Source: Mobilicoccus pelagius NBRC 104925 (GTDB taxonomy: Bacteria; Actinomycetota; Actinomycetes; Actinomycetales; Dermatophilaceae). Taken from it: a DNA stretch of 64,000 nucleotides. This document shows positions 37,912 to 50,537 of the stretch, piece by piece; position 1 is the stretch's first letter; each line of letters starts with the position of its first letter. The DNA is taken from NCBI RefSeq assembly GCF_000247995.1, contig NZ_BAFE01000073.1:1-64000 (forward strand), read 5' to 3'. Made by a program: the position numbers and the translations under genes. Under the pieces are notes generated by a model. That model saw only the letters and a program-made list of their open reading frames with translations, was not told the origin of the DNA and ran no database searches.

Positions 37912-38601
37912 TCAGGCCTGCGACAGCCGCCACAGGTCCCCCGGGGCGACCCCGGCGAGCGTGGGGACCTTCGCGAGTCCCGGCGCGTCGGGGATCTCGA
38001 CGAGGTGCGGCACCGCGACGGTGCGCGCGCCAGAGGCGAGTGCCGCCCCGACGCCGGATCGGGAGTCCTCGAGGGCGACGCACTCCGCGGCCTCGACGCC
38101 GAGCTCGGCGATCGCCGTGAGGTACGCCTCCGGGTCGGGCTTGCCGCGCTCGACGACGTCGCCGGTGACGACGGTGGCGAACGTCCCCTCGGGCAGGGCC
38201 TCGAGGAGGACGTCGACCATCGGACGCCACGACATCGTCACGAGCGCGCACGGCACGCCCGCCTTCCCCAGCGCCGCGAGCAGCTCGGCCGCCCGGGGAC
38301 GCCACGGCATCCGGTCACGCATGTCGGCCATGACACCGGCCTGCATCCGCACCGTGATCTCCCGCTCCGGCAGGTCGACCGGCGTCGTCTCACGGATGTA
38401 CCGCGCCGACACCTCGAGGGGGTTGCCGACGCAGGCGAGCATGTCGTCGTGCGTCCACGTGCCGCCGAAGGACTCGACGAGCGCGGTCTCGTGCCGGGCC
38501 CACGAAGGCTCGGTGTCGATGAGCGTGCCGTCCATGTCCCACAGCACCGCCGCGGGCAGACGCCGGGCGGTGTCGGGGGCCGGGGTTGTCGCGTCGTCCA
38601 C
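37912..38601 (-). CDS. HAD-superfamily phosphatase
   Basis: A 229-residue cytosolic hydrolase of the phosphoglycolate phosphatase/beta-phosphoglucomutase type: motif I LWDMDGTLIDTEP, motif II VTMSW, and motifs III-IV GKPDPEAYLTAIAELG and ALEDSRSGV. A helical cap lies between motifs I and II. The substrate is unknown. GTG 38601 is only 3 nt after the metH stop, so it is likely co-transcribed with metH. The downstream M50 protease gene begins 16 nt later. Confidence 0.9.
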   Translation of the reverse strand: MDDATTPAPDTARRLPAAVLWDMDGTLIDTEPSWARHETALVESFGGTWTHDDMLACVGNPLEVSARYIRETTPVDLPEREITVRMQAGVMADMRDRMPWRPRAAELLAALGKAGVPCALVTMSWRPMVDVLLEALPEGTFATVVTGDVVERGKPDPEAYLTAIAELGVEAAECVALEDSRSGVGAALASGARTVAVPHLVEIPDAPGLAKVPTLAGVAPGDLWRLSQA

Positions 38602-38604
38602 GGC

Positions 38605-42192
<3,588 letters not shown>

Positions 42193-42370
42193 AGGTGGTG
42201 GCCTCACGTTCAAGGGGGACCGTCGCGTCACGGGCCCGGGACGGGAGCCGCGTCGCGGCCCCGTCGGACGGGTCCACCGCGGCCGGTGGGGACGACGTCC
42301 ATGCTAGTGGCCTCCACCGACAGTGCCGGACCGCCCCGTAGGGTGGAGGGATGATCACGGAGCGGCACAC

Positions 42371-43282
42371 ATGATCGAGGTCGAGGACCTACCCGAGCTG
42401 ACGCGGCCCGTCGTCGTCGCGGGCTTCGAGGGGTGGAACGACGCCGGGGAGGCCGCGACGTCGGTCATCGGCCATCTCGCCGACCTCTGGGACGCCGAGC
42501 CGGTCGCCGCGCTCGACCCCGAGGACTACTACGACTTCCAGGTCAACCGGCCACGCGTCGGGTACCACGAGGGCGTCCGGCGCATCACGTGGCCGACGAC
42601 CCGGATCCTCCTCGCCCGCGACCCGGGCTTCGGCCACGACGTCCTCCTCGTCCAGGGCATCGAGCCGTCGACGCGGTGGCGCTCGTTCGTCATCGAACTC
42701 CTCGGGCTCGCGCTCGAGGTCGAGGCCGAGTTGCTCGTCTGTCTGGGGGCGCTGCTCGCCGACGTGCCCCACACCCGGCCCTGCCCCGTCGTCACGACGA
42801 CGGAGGATCCCGACGTCGCCGAACGGTTCGACGCGGAGCCGAGCACCTACGAGGGGCCGACGGGGATCGTCGGCGTCCTCGCGGACGCGGCCCGTCAGTC
42901 CGAGCTGCCGTGCGTGTCGTGCTGGGTGTCGGTGCCGCACTACGCGGGCGCCCACAACTCCCCCAAGGCATCGCTCGCCCTGCTGTCGTGCATCGAGGGG
43001 TTGTTCGACCTCGCGCTCCCGCACGGTGACCTCGAGGAGCTCGCGTTCGCGTGGGAGCGGGGCGTCGACGAGCTCGCGGAGTCCGACGAGGAGATCGGCG
43101 AGTACGTCCGGGCGCTCGAGTCTGCGCAGGACACCGCCGACAGCCCCGAGGCGAGCGGCGACGCGATCGCCGCCGAGTTCGAGCGCTACCTGCGTCGTCG
43201 TGGCGCCGAGGGCCCGGGAGGACCGGGTGGCACCGAGGGCCCCGCCGTACCCGACGACCCGGAGGACCCGCAGGCCCCGTAG
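42371..43282 (+). CDS. PAC2 (proteasome assembly chaperone-like) family protein
   Basis: A 303-residue cytosolic protein of the PAC2 fold (RPVVVAGFEGWNDAGEAATS; PHTRPCPVVTTTEDPDVAER; CVSCWVSVPHYAGAHNSPKA). The family is common in actinobacteria that have proteasomes, but its role is not established; resemblance to eukaryotic proteasome-assembly chaperones is structural. ATG 42371 follows GGAG; TAGGGT (42339-42344) is a possible -10. It is divergent from metH and convergent with mshC. The C-terminal 25 residues are a Gly/Pro-rich disordered tail. Confidence 0.9.
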   Translation: MIEVEDLPELTRPVVVAGFEGWNDAGEAATSVIGHLADLWDAEPVAALDPEDYYDFQVNRPRVGYHEGVRRITWPTTRILLARDPGFGHDVLLVQGIEPSTRWRSFVIELLGLALEVEAELLVCLGALLADVPHTRPCPVVTTTEDPDVAERFDAEPSTYEGPTGIVGVLADAARQSELPCVSCWVSVPHYAGAHNSPKASLALLSCIEGLFDLALPHGDLEELAFAWERGVDELAESDEEIGEYVRALESAQDTADSPEASGDAIAAEFERYLRRRGAEGPGGPGGTEGPAVPDDPEDPQAP

Positions 43283-43416
43283 GGCCGAGCCGGTTCCTCC
43301 CGTCGCCGGACGGTGACGGGACGCAGACACGAGGCCGACGTCCGACGGGGCCCGCCCCCGGTCGTGGGGCGGGCCCCGTCGTGTGTCGTTGTCGCGCCTC
43401 GTGTCCGCGCGTCGTG

Positions 43417-44685
43417 TCAGAGGCGGATGCCGAGGATCGTGTCGACGATGTGGTGCAGGGACGCGCCGCCGAGCGCGGCGGGGTCGGCGCCGTCCTCGAT
43501 CCACGCGTCGACGGTGGCGAGGGCGCCGGGGGTGTCGAGGTCGTCGGCGACCCGTGCCCGCACCTCGCCGAGAAGGCCGGTCGTCCCCGTCGATCCCTGC
43601 GTCACCGCGTCGCACGTACGGGCGTCGGCGTCCCGCCAGCGGGTGAGGCGCAGACGGCCCTCGTCGAAGACCTCCTGCGTCCAGTCCCACGGGGCGCGGT
43701 AGTGGTGGGCGAGGAGCACGAGACGGATCGCCGCCGGGTCCTCCCCCGCCTGGCGCAGGCGGGAGACGAGCACGAGGTTGCCCTTGGACTTGCTCATCTT
43801 CTCGCCGTCGAGCCCCACCATCGCCTGGTGGAGGTAGGCCTGGGCGAAGGCGCCGTCGCCGTGGAGGGCAGCGGCCTGCACGGCGCTCATCTCGTGGTGG
43901 GGGAAGACGAGGTCCGAACCGCCGCACTGCACGGCGAAGCGCGGTCCGAGGTACTCGACGGCGATGGCGGAGCACTCGATGTGCCACCCGGGCCGACCGG
44001 TGGGCAGGCCGGGCACGTCCCACTGCGGTTCCCCGGGACGGGCCGCGCGCCACAGGAGGGGGTCGAAGCGGCTGCGCTTGCCCGCGCGGTCGGGGTCGCC
44101 GCCGCGGTCGGCGAAGACGTCGTCCATGTCGCTCGTGGAGAAGCGGCTCGTCCGGCCGAAGTCGGGCCGGGTCGTGAGGTCGAGGTAGACGTCCTCGAGG
44201 CCCCGGCCGTCGGCGTCCGGGGTGCCGATGCAGTAGGCGGCACCCTCCTCGAGGAGCGCCCGCACGTCGCGGCCGATGAGGTCGACGCTCTCGACGACCC
44301 CCGCGAAGTGGTCGGGCGGGAACACCGCGAGGGCGGTCATGTCGTCGCGGAAGAGCTGGATCTCCCGCGTCGCGAGCTCGCGCCAACCGACGCCGTCCCG
44401 CTCGGCCCGTTCGAGGAGCGGGTCGTCGACGTCGGTGACGTTCTCGACGAACGTCACCTCGGCGCCCGCGTCGAGGAGTGCCCGGTTGAGCACGTCGACG
44501 GTGACGTAGGTGGCGGCGTGCCCCATGTGCGTCGCGTCGTAGGGCGTGATGCCGCAGACGTAGACGCCGACGCGCCCGTCGACGACTTCGAGGCGACGTG
44601 GACCGGCCGTCGCGGTGTCGTGGATGGTCGGGACGTCTCCCCGACCGGGCAGCGGGGTACGGGTGGGTGCAGGCCAGGCGATCAC
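43417..44685 (-). CDS. mshC: mycothiol ligase MshC (L-cysteine:GlcN-Ins ligase)
   Basis: A 422-residue ATP-dependent ligase that joins cysteine to GlcN-Ins, the penultimate step of mycothiol synthesis. It is a CysRS relative: HIGH-like ATHMGHAATY, KMSKSKGN, zinc ligands in YVCGITPYD and HIECSAIA. It lacks the tRNA-binding C-terminal domain and has the MshC start AWPAPTRTPLPGRGDVPTIH. GTG 44685 is the start; it lies within a perfect 17-nt palindrome (44679-44695). The PI-kinase-like gene stops 31 nt upstream on the same strand, so mshC may belong to that operon. Confidence 0.95.
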   Translation of the reverse strand: MIAWPAPTRTPLPGRGDVPTIHDTATAGPRRLEVVDGRVGVYVCGITPYDATHMGHAATYVTVDVLNRALLDAGAEVTFVENVTDVDDPLLERAERDGVGWRELATREIQLFRDDMTALAVFPPDHFAGVVESVDLIGRDVRALLEEGAAYCIGTPDADGRGLEDVYLDLTTRPDFGRTSRFSTSDMDDVFADRGGDPDRAGKRSRFDPLLWRAARPGEPQWDVPGLPTGRPGWHIECSAIAVEYLGPRFAVQCGGSDLVFPHHEMSAVQAAALHGDGAFAQAYLHQAMVGLDGEKMSKSKGNLVLVSRLRQAGEDPAAIRLVLLAHHYRAPWDWTQEVFDEGRLRLTRWRDADARTCDAVTQGSTGTTGLLGEVRARVADDLDTPGALATVDAWIEDGADPAALGGASLHHIVDTILGIRL

Positions 44686-44695
44686 GTCGTGATCG
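44679..44695. promoter_or_regulatory. palindrome over the mshC start
   Basis: CGATCACG-T-CGTGATCG is a perfect 8-bp inverted repeat spanning the start codon. It may be an operator or chance; no factor can be named. Confidence 0.25.
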
Positions 44696-44716
44696 TAGAC
44701 CGCCGCGCGGCCGATC

Positions 44717-45655
44717 TCAGAGCACGGGCCACGGGACCGCCGGCCAGCCGGGGCTCGGGCTCGGGTGGACCCGCTCGGTGAGGAGGCGATCGACGCGGGC
44801 GGTGAGGGCGTCGAGCTCGGCACCCGTGAGGAGTTCGGCCAGCTCCGCGCGACGCTCCCCCGGCGCGAGGGCGTCACGGACGGCCCGGACGCGTGCGAGA
44901 TCGGTCGTGGTGAGCGGTTCACCGGCCCACCCCCACAACACCGTGCGGAGCTTGGGGTCGGTGTGGAGGCTCACGCCGTGGTCGATGCCCCACAGGTACC
45001 CGCCGGGTGCCCGCCGGAGGTGCGAGCCCTTGCGGTCGCCGTTGTTGAGGATCGCGTCGAGGACGGCGACCGAACGGAGTTCAGGGGTGTCGGCGTGCGC
45101 GAAGACGACCGGGCGGCCGTCCGGCAGCTCCCCGGCGAAAACCGGGAGCCAGCCGGGGGCCTCCCCTCCCGGCGGGACGAATGCGAACAGCGAGTCGTCG
45201 ATCTCCTCCTCGTCGAGGTAGCCGTCCGTCTCCTCGTCGTCGTCGTCCTCGGCGGCGGTCTCGGCGTCGTCGAACGCGTCGTCGAACGCGTCGTCGTGGT
45301 CGTCGAGTTCGTCCTCGTCCGCCGGGGTGAGCGCCGCGGGGTCGGTGATCCACCACTGGACGACGCCGGGGCCGGCGGGGCCGTCGTAGAGGATCGTCGG
45401 CGGGATGATGCCGAAGCCCCCGGCCGCGTCGAGGAAGTAGGCGGCGCGTTCGCGGTGGGCGAGGCACCCCGTGGGGAAGTCCCACAGCGGCCGCTCACCA
45501 CGGATCGGCTTGTAGGCGACGGGGGTCGGGCCGAGGTGGCCGAAGAAGACGGCGTTCGACGCGTCGAGCAGTCGCCCGACGATCTCGAGCGGATGGTCGG
45601 CCGCGGCCCGGGCGAGCCCGGCGACCGACGGGACCTCGTGAGTCGCCTCGGTCAC
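44717..45655 (-). CDS. SCO1664-family PI3K/PI4K-like protein
   Basis: A 312-residue protein of the actinobacterial SCO1664 family, distantly related to phosphatidylinositol kinases. Kinase-like landmarks: NAVFFGHLGPTPVAYKPIRG (nucleotide Lys), LDAILNNGDRKGSHLRRAPG (catalytic loop) and YLWGIDHGVSLH (metal-binding Asp). Between them is an unusually acidic insert of about 55 residues, nearly all Asp/Glu. GTG 45655 overlaps the DUF3090 stop as GTGA. It belongs to a three-gene cassette with DUF3090 and a histidine-phosphatase-fold gene, conserved in actinobacteria; the substrate is unknown. Confidence 0.88.
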   Translation of the reverse strand: MTEATHEVPSVAGLARAAADHPLEIVGRLLDASNAVFFGHLGPTPVAYKPIRGERPLWDFPTGCLAHRERAAYFLDAAGGFGIIPPTILYDGPAGPGVVQWWITDPAALTPADEDELDDHDDAFDDAFDDAETAAEDDDDEETDGYLDEEEIDDSLFAFVPPGGEAPGWLPVFAGELPDGRPVVFAHADTPELRSVAVLDAILNNGDRKGSHLRRAPGGYLWGIDHGVSLHTDPKLRTVLWGWAGEPLTTTDLARVRAVRDALAPGERRAELAELLTGAELDALTARVDRLLTERVHPSPSPGWPAVPWPVL

Positions 45656-46170
45656 CGCTTGTAACCGTTGGCGCGGGGACACACGTGACCCGCGGGGTCG
45701 AGCGGCGCGCCGCAGAACGGGCACGGAGGCCGGCCGGCGGACACGACCTTCGTGCTGCGGTTGGCGAACGACCGGGCGTAGCGGGCGTCCATGCTCACCC
45801 GCAGGCTCAGGGTGTCGAGGACGGCGAGATCCGTCGTCTCGTCGACCTCCTCTCCCACGGGGACGAGGTGGAGGACGAGGCGCTGGGTGAGGGGGTCCCA
45901 GTCGAGGCGGATCGTGCCGACGACGAACTCCTCCGTGAGCGGCATGTCGAGGGGCGCGTTGTCGACGAGGTCATCGGCCTCGACGTCGGGCGCGTACTCC
46001 TCGAGAAGGTCGTCGATGCGCTCGGCGAGGACCGCCACCTGTGCCTTCTCGCACGCGACCGACGTGACCCGGCCACCACCGCTCGCCTGGAGGTAGAACT
46101 GACGCTGCCCAGGGGGGCCCACCGTGCCGGCGACGAAGCGCTCCGGGGGGTCGTAGTCGATGACGGCCAT
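45652..46170 (-). CDS. DUF3090 family protein
   Basis: A 172-residue conserved actinobacterial protein of unknown function, strictly associated with the SCO1664-like kinase. The body is a beta-rich domain (RFVAGTVGPPGQRQFYLQA; EEFVVGTIRLDWDP). The C-terminus has a knuckle-like CPFCG and a third Cys in HVCPRANGYKR, a likely zinc site. TACGGT (46182-46177) lies 6 nt before ATG 46170, so a leaderless transcript may start the DUF3090-SCO1664 pair. Its stop overlaps the next start. Confidence 0.88.
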   Translation of the reverse strand: MAVIDYDPPERFVAGTVGPPGQRQFYLQASGGGRVTSVACEKAQVAVLAERIDDLLEEYAPDVEADDLVDNAPLDMPLTEEFVVGTIRLDWDPLTQRLVLHLVPVGEEVDETTDLAVLDTLSLRVSMDARYARSFANRSTKVVSAGRPPCPFCGAPLDPAGHVCPRANGYKR

Positions 46171-46277
46171 GGGTCCACCGTAGTCCGCGCCCTCTCCTTC
46201 GGGTGCGAGCGGGAGGCGGGGACGCGGTCCCGTGGCGTCACCGCGGGTGGGGCGTCGGCGTCGCCCGGGTGGGCGCG

Positions 46278-47003
46278 TCAGGCGCCGCCGCCGACGACCC
46301 CCGCCGTCCCCGTCGTGCCGGGGGCGTCCGTGGTCGCGGCGTCGGCGGCCGGCGGCGGGACGAGTCCGGCGAGGTCGGCGCCGGTGTCGTTGACGCGGGA
46401 GACGTAGGGACGTTCCGCGGTATACCGCACGACGGAGAGCGAGGCCGGACCGACCGTGAACCTCTGGAAAAGGTCGAGGTGGGTGCCTGCGGCATCGGCG
46501 AGGACGGCCTTGATGACGTCGCCGTGGGAGACCGCGACCCACAGGGCGCCGGGCCCGTGCTCGGCCTCGATCGCGGCGTCGTGACGACGCACCGCGGCGA
46601 CGGCTCGCGCGGACATCTCGCTCAGGGACTCGTGCCGGTATTCCTCCGACGGCGGGAACGTGGCCGCGGAGGGCTGGCGCTGCACGGTCTGCCACAGTGG
46701 CTCCCCCGCGAGGTCGGCGAGGGGCCGCCCCGTCCACGCCCCGTAACGGCACTCGCCGAGGTCGTCGCACTCCGTCCGCGACACCGGCGGCCGGCCCCGC
46801 AGGAGGACGTCGGACGTCTGGAGACAGCGCGTGAGCGGACTCGAGACGAGGGCGACGAGGGAGAGGTCGCGCAGACGCGCCGCGAGGGCCTCGGCCTGAG
46901 AGCGGCCCGTGTCGTCGAGTTCGACGCCACTGCTCCATCCCGCGAGGAGCCCGCCGGCGTTGGCGCTGGTGCGTCCGTGTCGGACGAGGAGGACTGTGGC
47001 CAC
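46278..47003 (-). CDS. histidine-phosphatase-superfamily protein, MSMEG_4193 type
   Basis: A 241-residue phosphoglycerate-mutase-fold protein: LLVRHGRTSANAGG (catalytic His), ALVSSPLTRCLQTS, the GECRYGAWTG acid region, and WVAVSHGDVIKAVLAD (second His). It matches the MSMEG_4193 subgroup, annotated as a probable phosphomutase because it always accompanies the PI-kinase-like protein. GTG 47003 lies 6 nt after TAAGCT (47015-47010), so it can be expressed separately from the LLM gene. The tail is Ala/Thr/Gly-rich. Confidence 0.9.
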   Translation of the reverse strand: MATVLLVRHGRTSANAGGLLAGWSSGVELDDTGRSQAEALAARLRDLSLVALVSSPLTRCLQTSDVLLRGRPPVSRTECDDLGECRYGAWTGRPLADLAGEPLWQTVQRQPSAATFPPSEEYRHESLSEMSARAVAAVRRHDAAIEAEHGPGALWVAVSHGDVIKAVLADAAGTHLDLFQRFTVGPASLSVVRYTAERPYVSRVNDTGADLAGLVPPPAADAATTDAPGTTGTAGVVGGGA

Positions 47004-47012
47004 GGGGCCAGC

Positions 47013-47906
47013 TTAGGGCCCCCGAGGGCAGTCACCGCCGACGGCCGCTCGGACGAGCGGCAGCACCGTCTCGGGGTCGTAGTCGTGGACGGCGAGACCC
47101 ACTCCGTCCGCCCCGGCACCGCGGTACTCGGCGAGCCGTGCGGGCAGGTCGTCGACGACGAGACAGGTGGACCGCACGAGGTCCTCCGGGACGGCCCGGG
47201 CGGCGCGCTCGGGGAGCCCGAGCGCGTACGCCTGCTCCACCTCGCCGAGGAGGCCGCCGAAACCTCGACGTCGGGCGACGGCGCGGCCCGCGTCGTGTCC
47301 GGGCACTCCGGGGACGGCCAGGCGCTCCGCGACGACGGCGGCGAGGCCGTCCACGGCATCGGCCGCCGCGACGTCGAGCCACACGTCGACCGCCGGGGAC
47401 GACTCCCCGACCAGGTCTGCCCGGAGGCGGGTCACCGCCTCGGCATCGACCCCGCGCAGGACGAGGCGGTCGACGTGGGGTGCGGCGAGACGGGCGGTCT
47501 CCACGTCGTGCACCGCCGCCGAGGCGGGGACGCCCGCACGTCGCGCGAGGGCGGCCGCCTCCGCCAGCCTGTCCTCCCAGCCCGGTCGGGCGAGGGGCGA
47601 CAAGGTCGTGGGAAGGGAGAATACGAGGGACGCCCGTCCGGGCGCGAGGAGCGAGATCGTCGAGAGGGTCTCCTCGAGATGATCCGAGCCACGGGACGTC
47701 ACGGGGACGAGCCCGAACCCCAGACGGAGGTCGGGCACGACGGCGGCGAGGGCGGCGAGTCGGGCCGGCGCTCCCTCCACGTAGGACTCACCCACCCAGA
47801 CCCCGGTGCATCCCGAGGCGAGCGCGGCACGCGCGGCCTCGATGTCACGAGAGGGGGTCGGCGACGCGCTCGCCCCCAGGACCAGCCAGTACGGCAGGGT
47901 CGTCAC
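47013..47906 (-). CDS. LLM-class flavin/F420-dependent oxidoreductase
   Basis: A 297-residue TIM-barrel protein of the luciferase-like group (GVWVGESYVEGAPARLAALA; RLGFGLVPVTSRGSDHLEET; the C-terminal YRGAGADGVGLAVHDYDPET). Cofactor (FMN or F420) and substrate cannot be decided. It is shorter than many LLM enzymes and the barrel core is divergent (long Ala/Val-rich stretches at 165-215). GTG 47906 directly abuts the stop of the acidic-protein gene (TAG then GTG), implying coupled translation. Confidence 0.8.
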   Translation of the reverse strand: MTTLPYWLVLGASASPTPSRDIEAARAALASGCTGVWVGESYVEGAPARLAALAAVVPDLRLGFGLVPVTSRGSDHLEETLSTISLLAPGRASLVFSLPTTLSPLARPGWEDRLAEAAALARRAGVPASAAVHDVETARLAAPHVDRLVLRGVDAEAVTRLRADLVGESSPAVDVWLDVAAADAVDGLAAVVAERLAVPGVPGHDAGRAVARRRGFGGLLGEVEQAYALGLPERAARAVPEDLVRSTCLVVDDLPARLAEYRGAGADGVGLAVHDYDPETVLPLVRAAVGGDCPRGP

Positions 47907-48239
47907 CTAGCGGTGGGGACGGAACGCGCCCTCGTCGTCGGCGTCCTCGTCATCGTCGTCATCATCGTCATCGTCGTCATCATCGTTGTCGTCGTCGAGG
48001 TCGTCGTCCTCGTCGTCGAGGTCGTCGTCGTACTCGTCGTCGGTGAAGATCTCGAGGGGGGTGACCTCCTCGAACGCCTCCATGAGCGCATCCTCGTAGG
48101 CGTCGAACGCGTCCGCGACGGCCTGGTAGGCGGCCACCACGGCCGGGTCGTTCTCGCCCCGGCGAGAGGAGGCGGCCTCGAGATGACGTTCGAGGGCGGT
48201 GACGAAGGTGACCAGGGCGGCCCGCGGGTCTGCGCTCAT
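47907..48239 (-). CDS. acidic protein with poly-Asp tract
   Basis: A 110-residue protein. The N-terminal 65 residues are a helical domain (VTFVTALERHLEAASSRRGE; VAAYQAVADAFDAYEDALME) seen in actinobacterial proteins sometimes labelled 'primosomal', without evidence. The following 40 residues are almost only Asp/Glu, with a run of 12 Asp, then GAFRPHR. The tract is encoded by an imperfect GTC/ATC trinucleotide array on the plus strand. TAGCGT (48251-48246) lies 6 nt before ATG 48239, so it probably heads the transcript that includes the LLM gene. Function unknown. Confidence 0.75.
   Translation of the reverse strand: MSADPRAALVTFVTALERHLEAASSRRGENDPAVVAAYQAVADAFDAYEDALMEAFEEVTPLEIFTDDEYDDDLDDEDDDLDDDNDDDDDDDDDDDDEDADDEGAFRPHR
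47937..48030 (+). repeat. imperfect GTC/ATC trinucleotide array (poly-Asp coding)
   Basis: About 30 near-tandem GTC, ATC and CTC triplets; the reverse strand encodes the Asp/Glu tract. A likely site of in-frame length variation. Confidence 0.7.
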
Positions 48240-48359
48240 GCCTCGACGCTACCCCCTACGAGGGCTCGAGGCGAGGTAAATCGCATGCGCCACCGCCGTG
48301 CCCGCAGTGACGGGTGCCCCCGGAGGCCTGCTTGCGTCCGAGGTGCGAGACTGGTGGGG

Positions 48360-48542
48360 ATGTTCGAGTACGAATACCGCGAGTTGACCTTCCCCTCCCG
48401 GGTGCCGCGCAACGAGCTGCGCGCCCTGCTCGTCGCCGAGGCGGAGCACGGCCACTGGGAGCTCGCCCGCGTGCGCGTGTACGTCGGAGGTCGGCGCAGG
48501 GTGTCGTTGCGCCGCAAGATCATCCGCGTCCCACGCCCCTGA
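48360..48542 (+). CDS. DUF5703 family small protein
   Basis: A 60-residue basic protein (MFEYEYRELTFPSRVPRNEL at the start, ending in RRKIIRVPRP) matching DUF5703, a small actinobacterial family of unknown function usually found beside this cluster. It is divergent from the acidic-protein gene. No strong ribosome-binding site is present. Length and start are typical of the family. Confidence 0.8.
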   Translation: MFEYEYRELTFPSRVPRNELRALLVAEAEHGHWELARVRVYVGGRRRVSLRRKIIRVPRP

Positions 48543-48715
48543 CTCGGCTCCGGGCCGCGTCCACGGATGCGCTGCTCCACGACCCAGGCCGGACGGCGCC
48601 GCAGTGGGCCGCTCCGCCGGATCGGTGAACACGATCGTCCGCGGCACGAGCCCCATTCGACGGCAGTCGTCGGACGCCCGCCGTCCTCGACGATGAAGGC
48701 ACCGGCGGCATGCAG

Positions 48716-48754
48716 AACGAGGTCCTCCCAGGTCGTACCCGGGAGGACCTCGTT
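48716..48754. terminator. 14-bp hairpin after tRNA-Leu
   Basis: Arms 48716-48729 and 48741-48754 are perfect complements with an 11-nt loop, directly downstream of tRNA-Leu on the minus strand. No clear gene lies between here and the DUF5703 stop at 48542. Confidence 0.7.
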
Positions 48755-48760
48755 CTTGGG

Positions 48761-48845
48761 TGTCCGGAGGGGGACTTGAACCCCCACGCCCGATAAAGGG
48801 CACTAGCACCTCAAGCTAGCGCGTCTGCCATTCCGCCACCCGGAC
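48761..48845 (-). tRNA. tRNA-Leu (anticodon GAG)
   Basis: An 85-nt cloverleaf on the minus strand: acceptor GTCCGGG pairing with the 3' CTCCGGAC region; D-loop with GGCGGAATGGCAGACGC; anticodon stem CTAGC/GCTAG with loop TTGAGGT, giving GAG; a long class-II variable arm (TGCCCTTTATCGGGCG); and T-arm GGGGGTTCAAGTCCCCC. The discriminator is A and CCA is not encoded. It reads CUC/CUU leucine codons. Confidence 0.97.
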
Positions 48846-48929
48846 AGGGTGTCCGCTTCGCCTTTCGGCGCCGCGACCTCCGGAACACTAGCACGGCTCG
48901 CCGGGCAATGTGAAAACGACGTCGAGGCG

Positions 48930-49193
48930 TCAGTTCGGACGGTGCCTCTCGCGGTGTGCGTCGCGGATCTGACGGAGGCTTGCCATCGTCTCGGGGTCAG
49001 CAGCGTGGGCCGAGGGGTCGTCGATGAGGCTGTTGACGACGAGGGTGTACGAGCGCGCATCCAGGCCGAGGCGTTCCTGTGCCTCGTCGAGCTTCATCGG
49101 TGTCGCCGACGGCCCGGGGCCCCACCGGCGCTCGATCTCGATCACCTCTCGGTCCCGGTCGCTGAGACCGGGGCTGCGGTACGGACGTCGCAT
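48930..49193 (-). CDS. DUF3263 family protein
   Basis: An 87-residue protein matching DUF3263 (LSDRDREVIEIERRWG; RLGLDARSYTLVVNSLID; PETMASLRQIRD), a small actinobacterial family with a helix-turn-helix-like pattern and unknown function. ATG 49193 follows GAAGGGA, which decides the start against longer upstream frames. It is divergent from galE and lies downstream of tRNA-Leu. Confidence 0.85.
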   Translation of the reverse strand: MRRPYRSPGLSDRDREVIEIERRWGPGPSATPMKLDEAQERLGLDARSYTLVVNSLIDDPSAHAADPETMASLRQIRDAHRERHRPN

Positions 49194-49362
49194 CGGGATC
49201 CCTTCTGTCGGCCCCCCCATCGGCCGTGGGTTGCAGCGGTTGAGAACCACGCGTCCTGGGCCCCTCGGCCTCGGTCTCGGGAGAACCCCGATGGCGTCGA
49301 CAGTTCCACCTCTAGAGTGAGAGCGGCCCGTCTCCGGGCCGAGGACACCCAGGAGGGCACAC

Positions 49363-50310
<948 letters not shown>

Positions 50311-50326
50311 ACCCGAGCGTGTCGTG

Positions 50327-50362
50327 AACGGGCTGCCCGGGAAGAATCCCGGGCAGCCCGTT
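50327..50362 (+). terminator. intrinsic terminator after galE
   Basis: A perfect 16-bp stem (50327-50342 and 50347-50362) with a 4-nt loop, ending in a short T-run, 17 nt after the galE stop. Confidence 0.9.
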
Positions 50363-50456
50363 TCGTCTCCCCGGTCACGGGACTCTTCCACGCCGCGGGC
50401 AAGCCGGGCCACCGTGGCCAGCGGACGCGGGCGTCGTCGACACCCCGGACCGCGTG

Positions 50457-50495
50457 AGACCCCCGGACCCACCATGGCGGTGGGTCCGGGGGTCT
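50457..50495 (-). terminator. intrinsic terminator of the PRC-barrel gene
   Basis: A perfect 17-bp inverted repeat (50457-50473 and 50479-50495, 5-nt loop) lies 42 nt past the stop of the minus-strand PRC/DUF2382 gene. Confidence 0.8.
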
Positions 50496-50537
50496 GACGA
50501 AGAGCTGCTACGGGGTGACCCCGTTCAGCGCATCCGC

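Noticed and set aside
42193-42370. Possible cobalamin riboswitch before metH
   Set aside because: The leader is only about 100 nt and lacks the conserved B12-box and core; none of the recognisable motifs is present.
47937-48030. The GTC/ATC array as a CRISPR or minisatellite
   Set aside because: The units are trinucleotides with no spacers and translate cleanly to Asp/Glu in an intact gene.
48543-48715. A short gene between the DUF5703 gene and tRNA-Leu
   Set aside because: Frames on both strands lack a start with support and show no consistent protein character.
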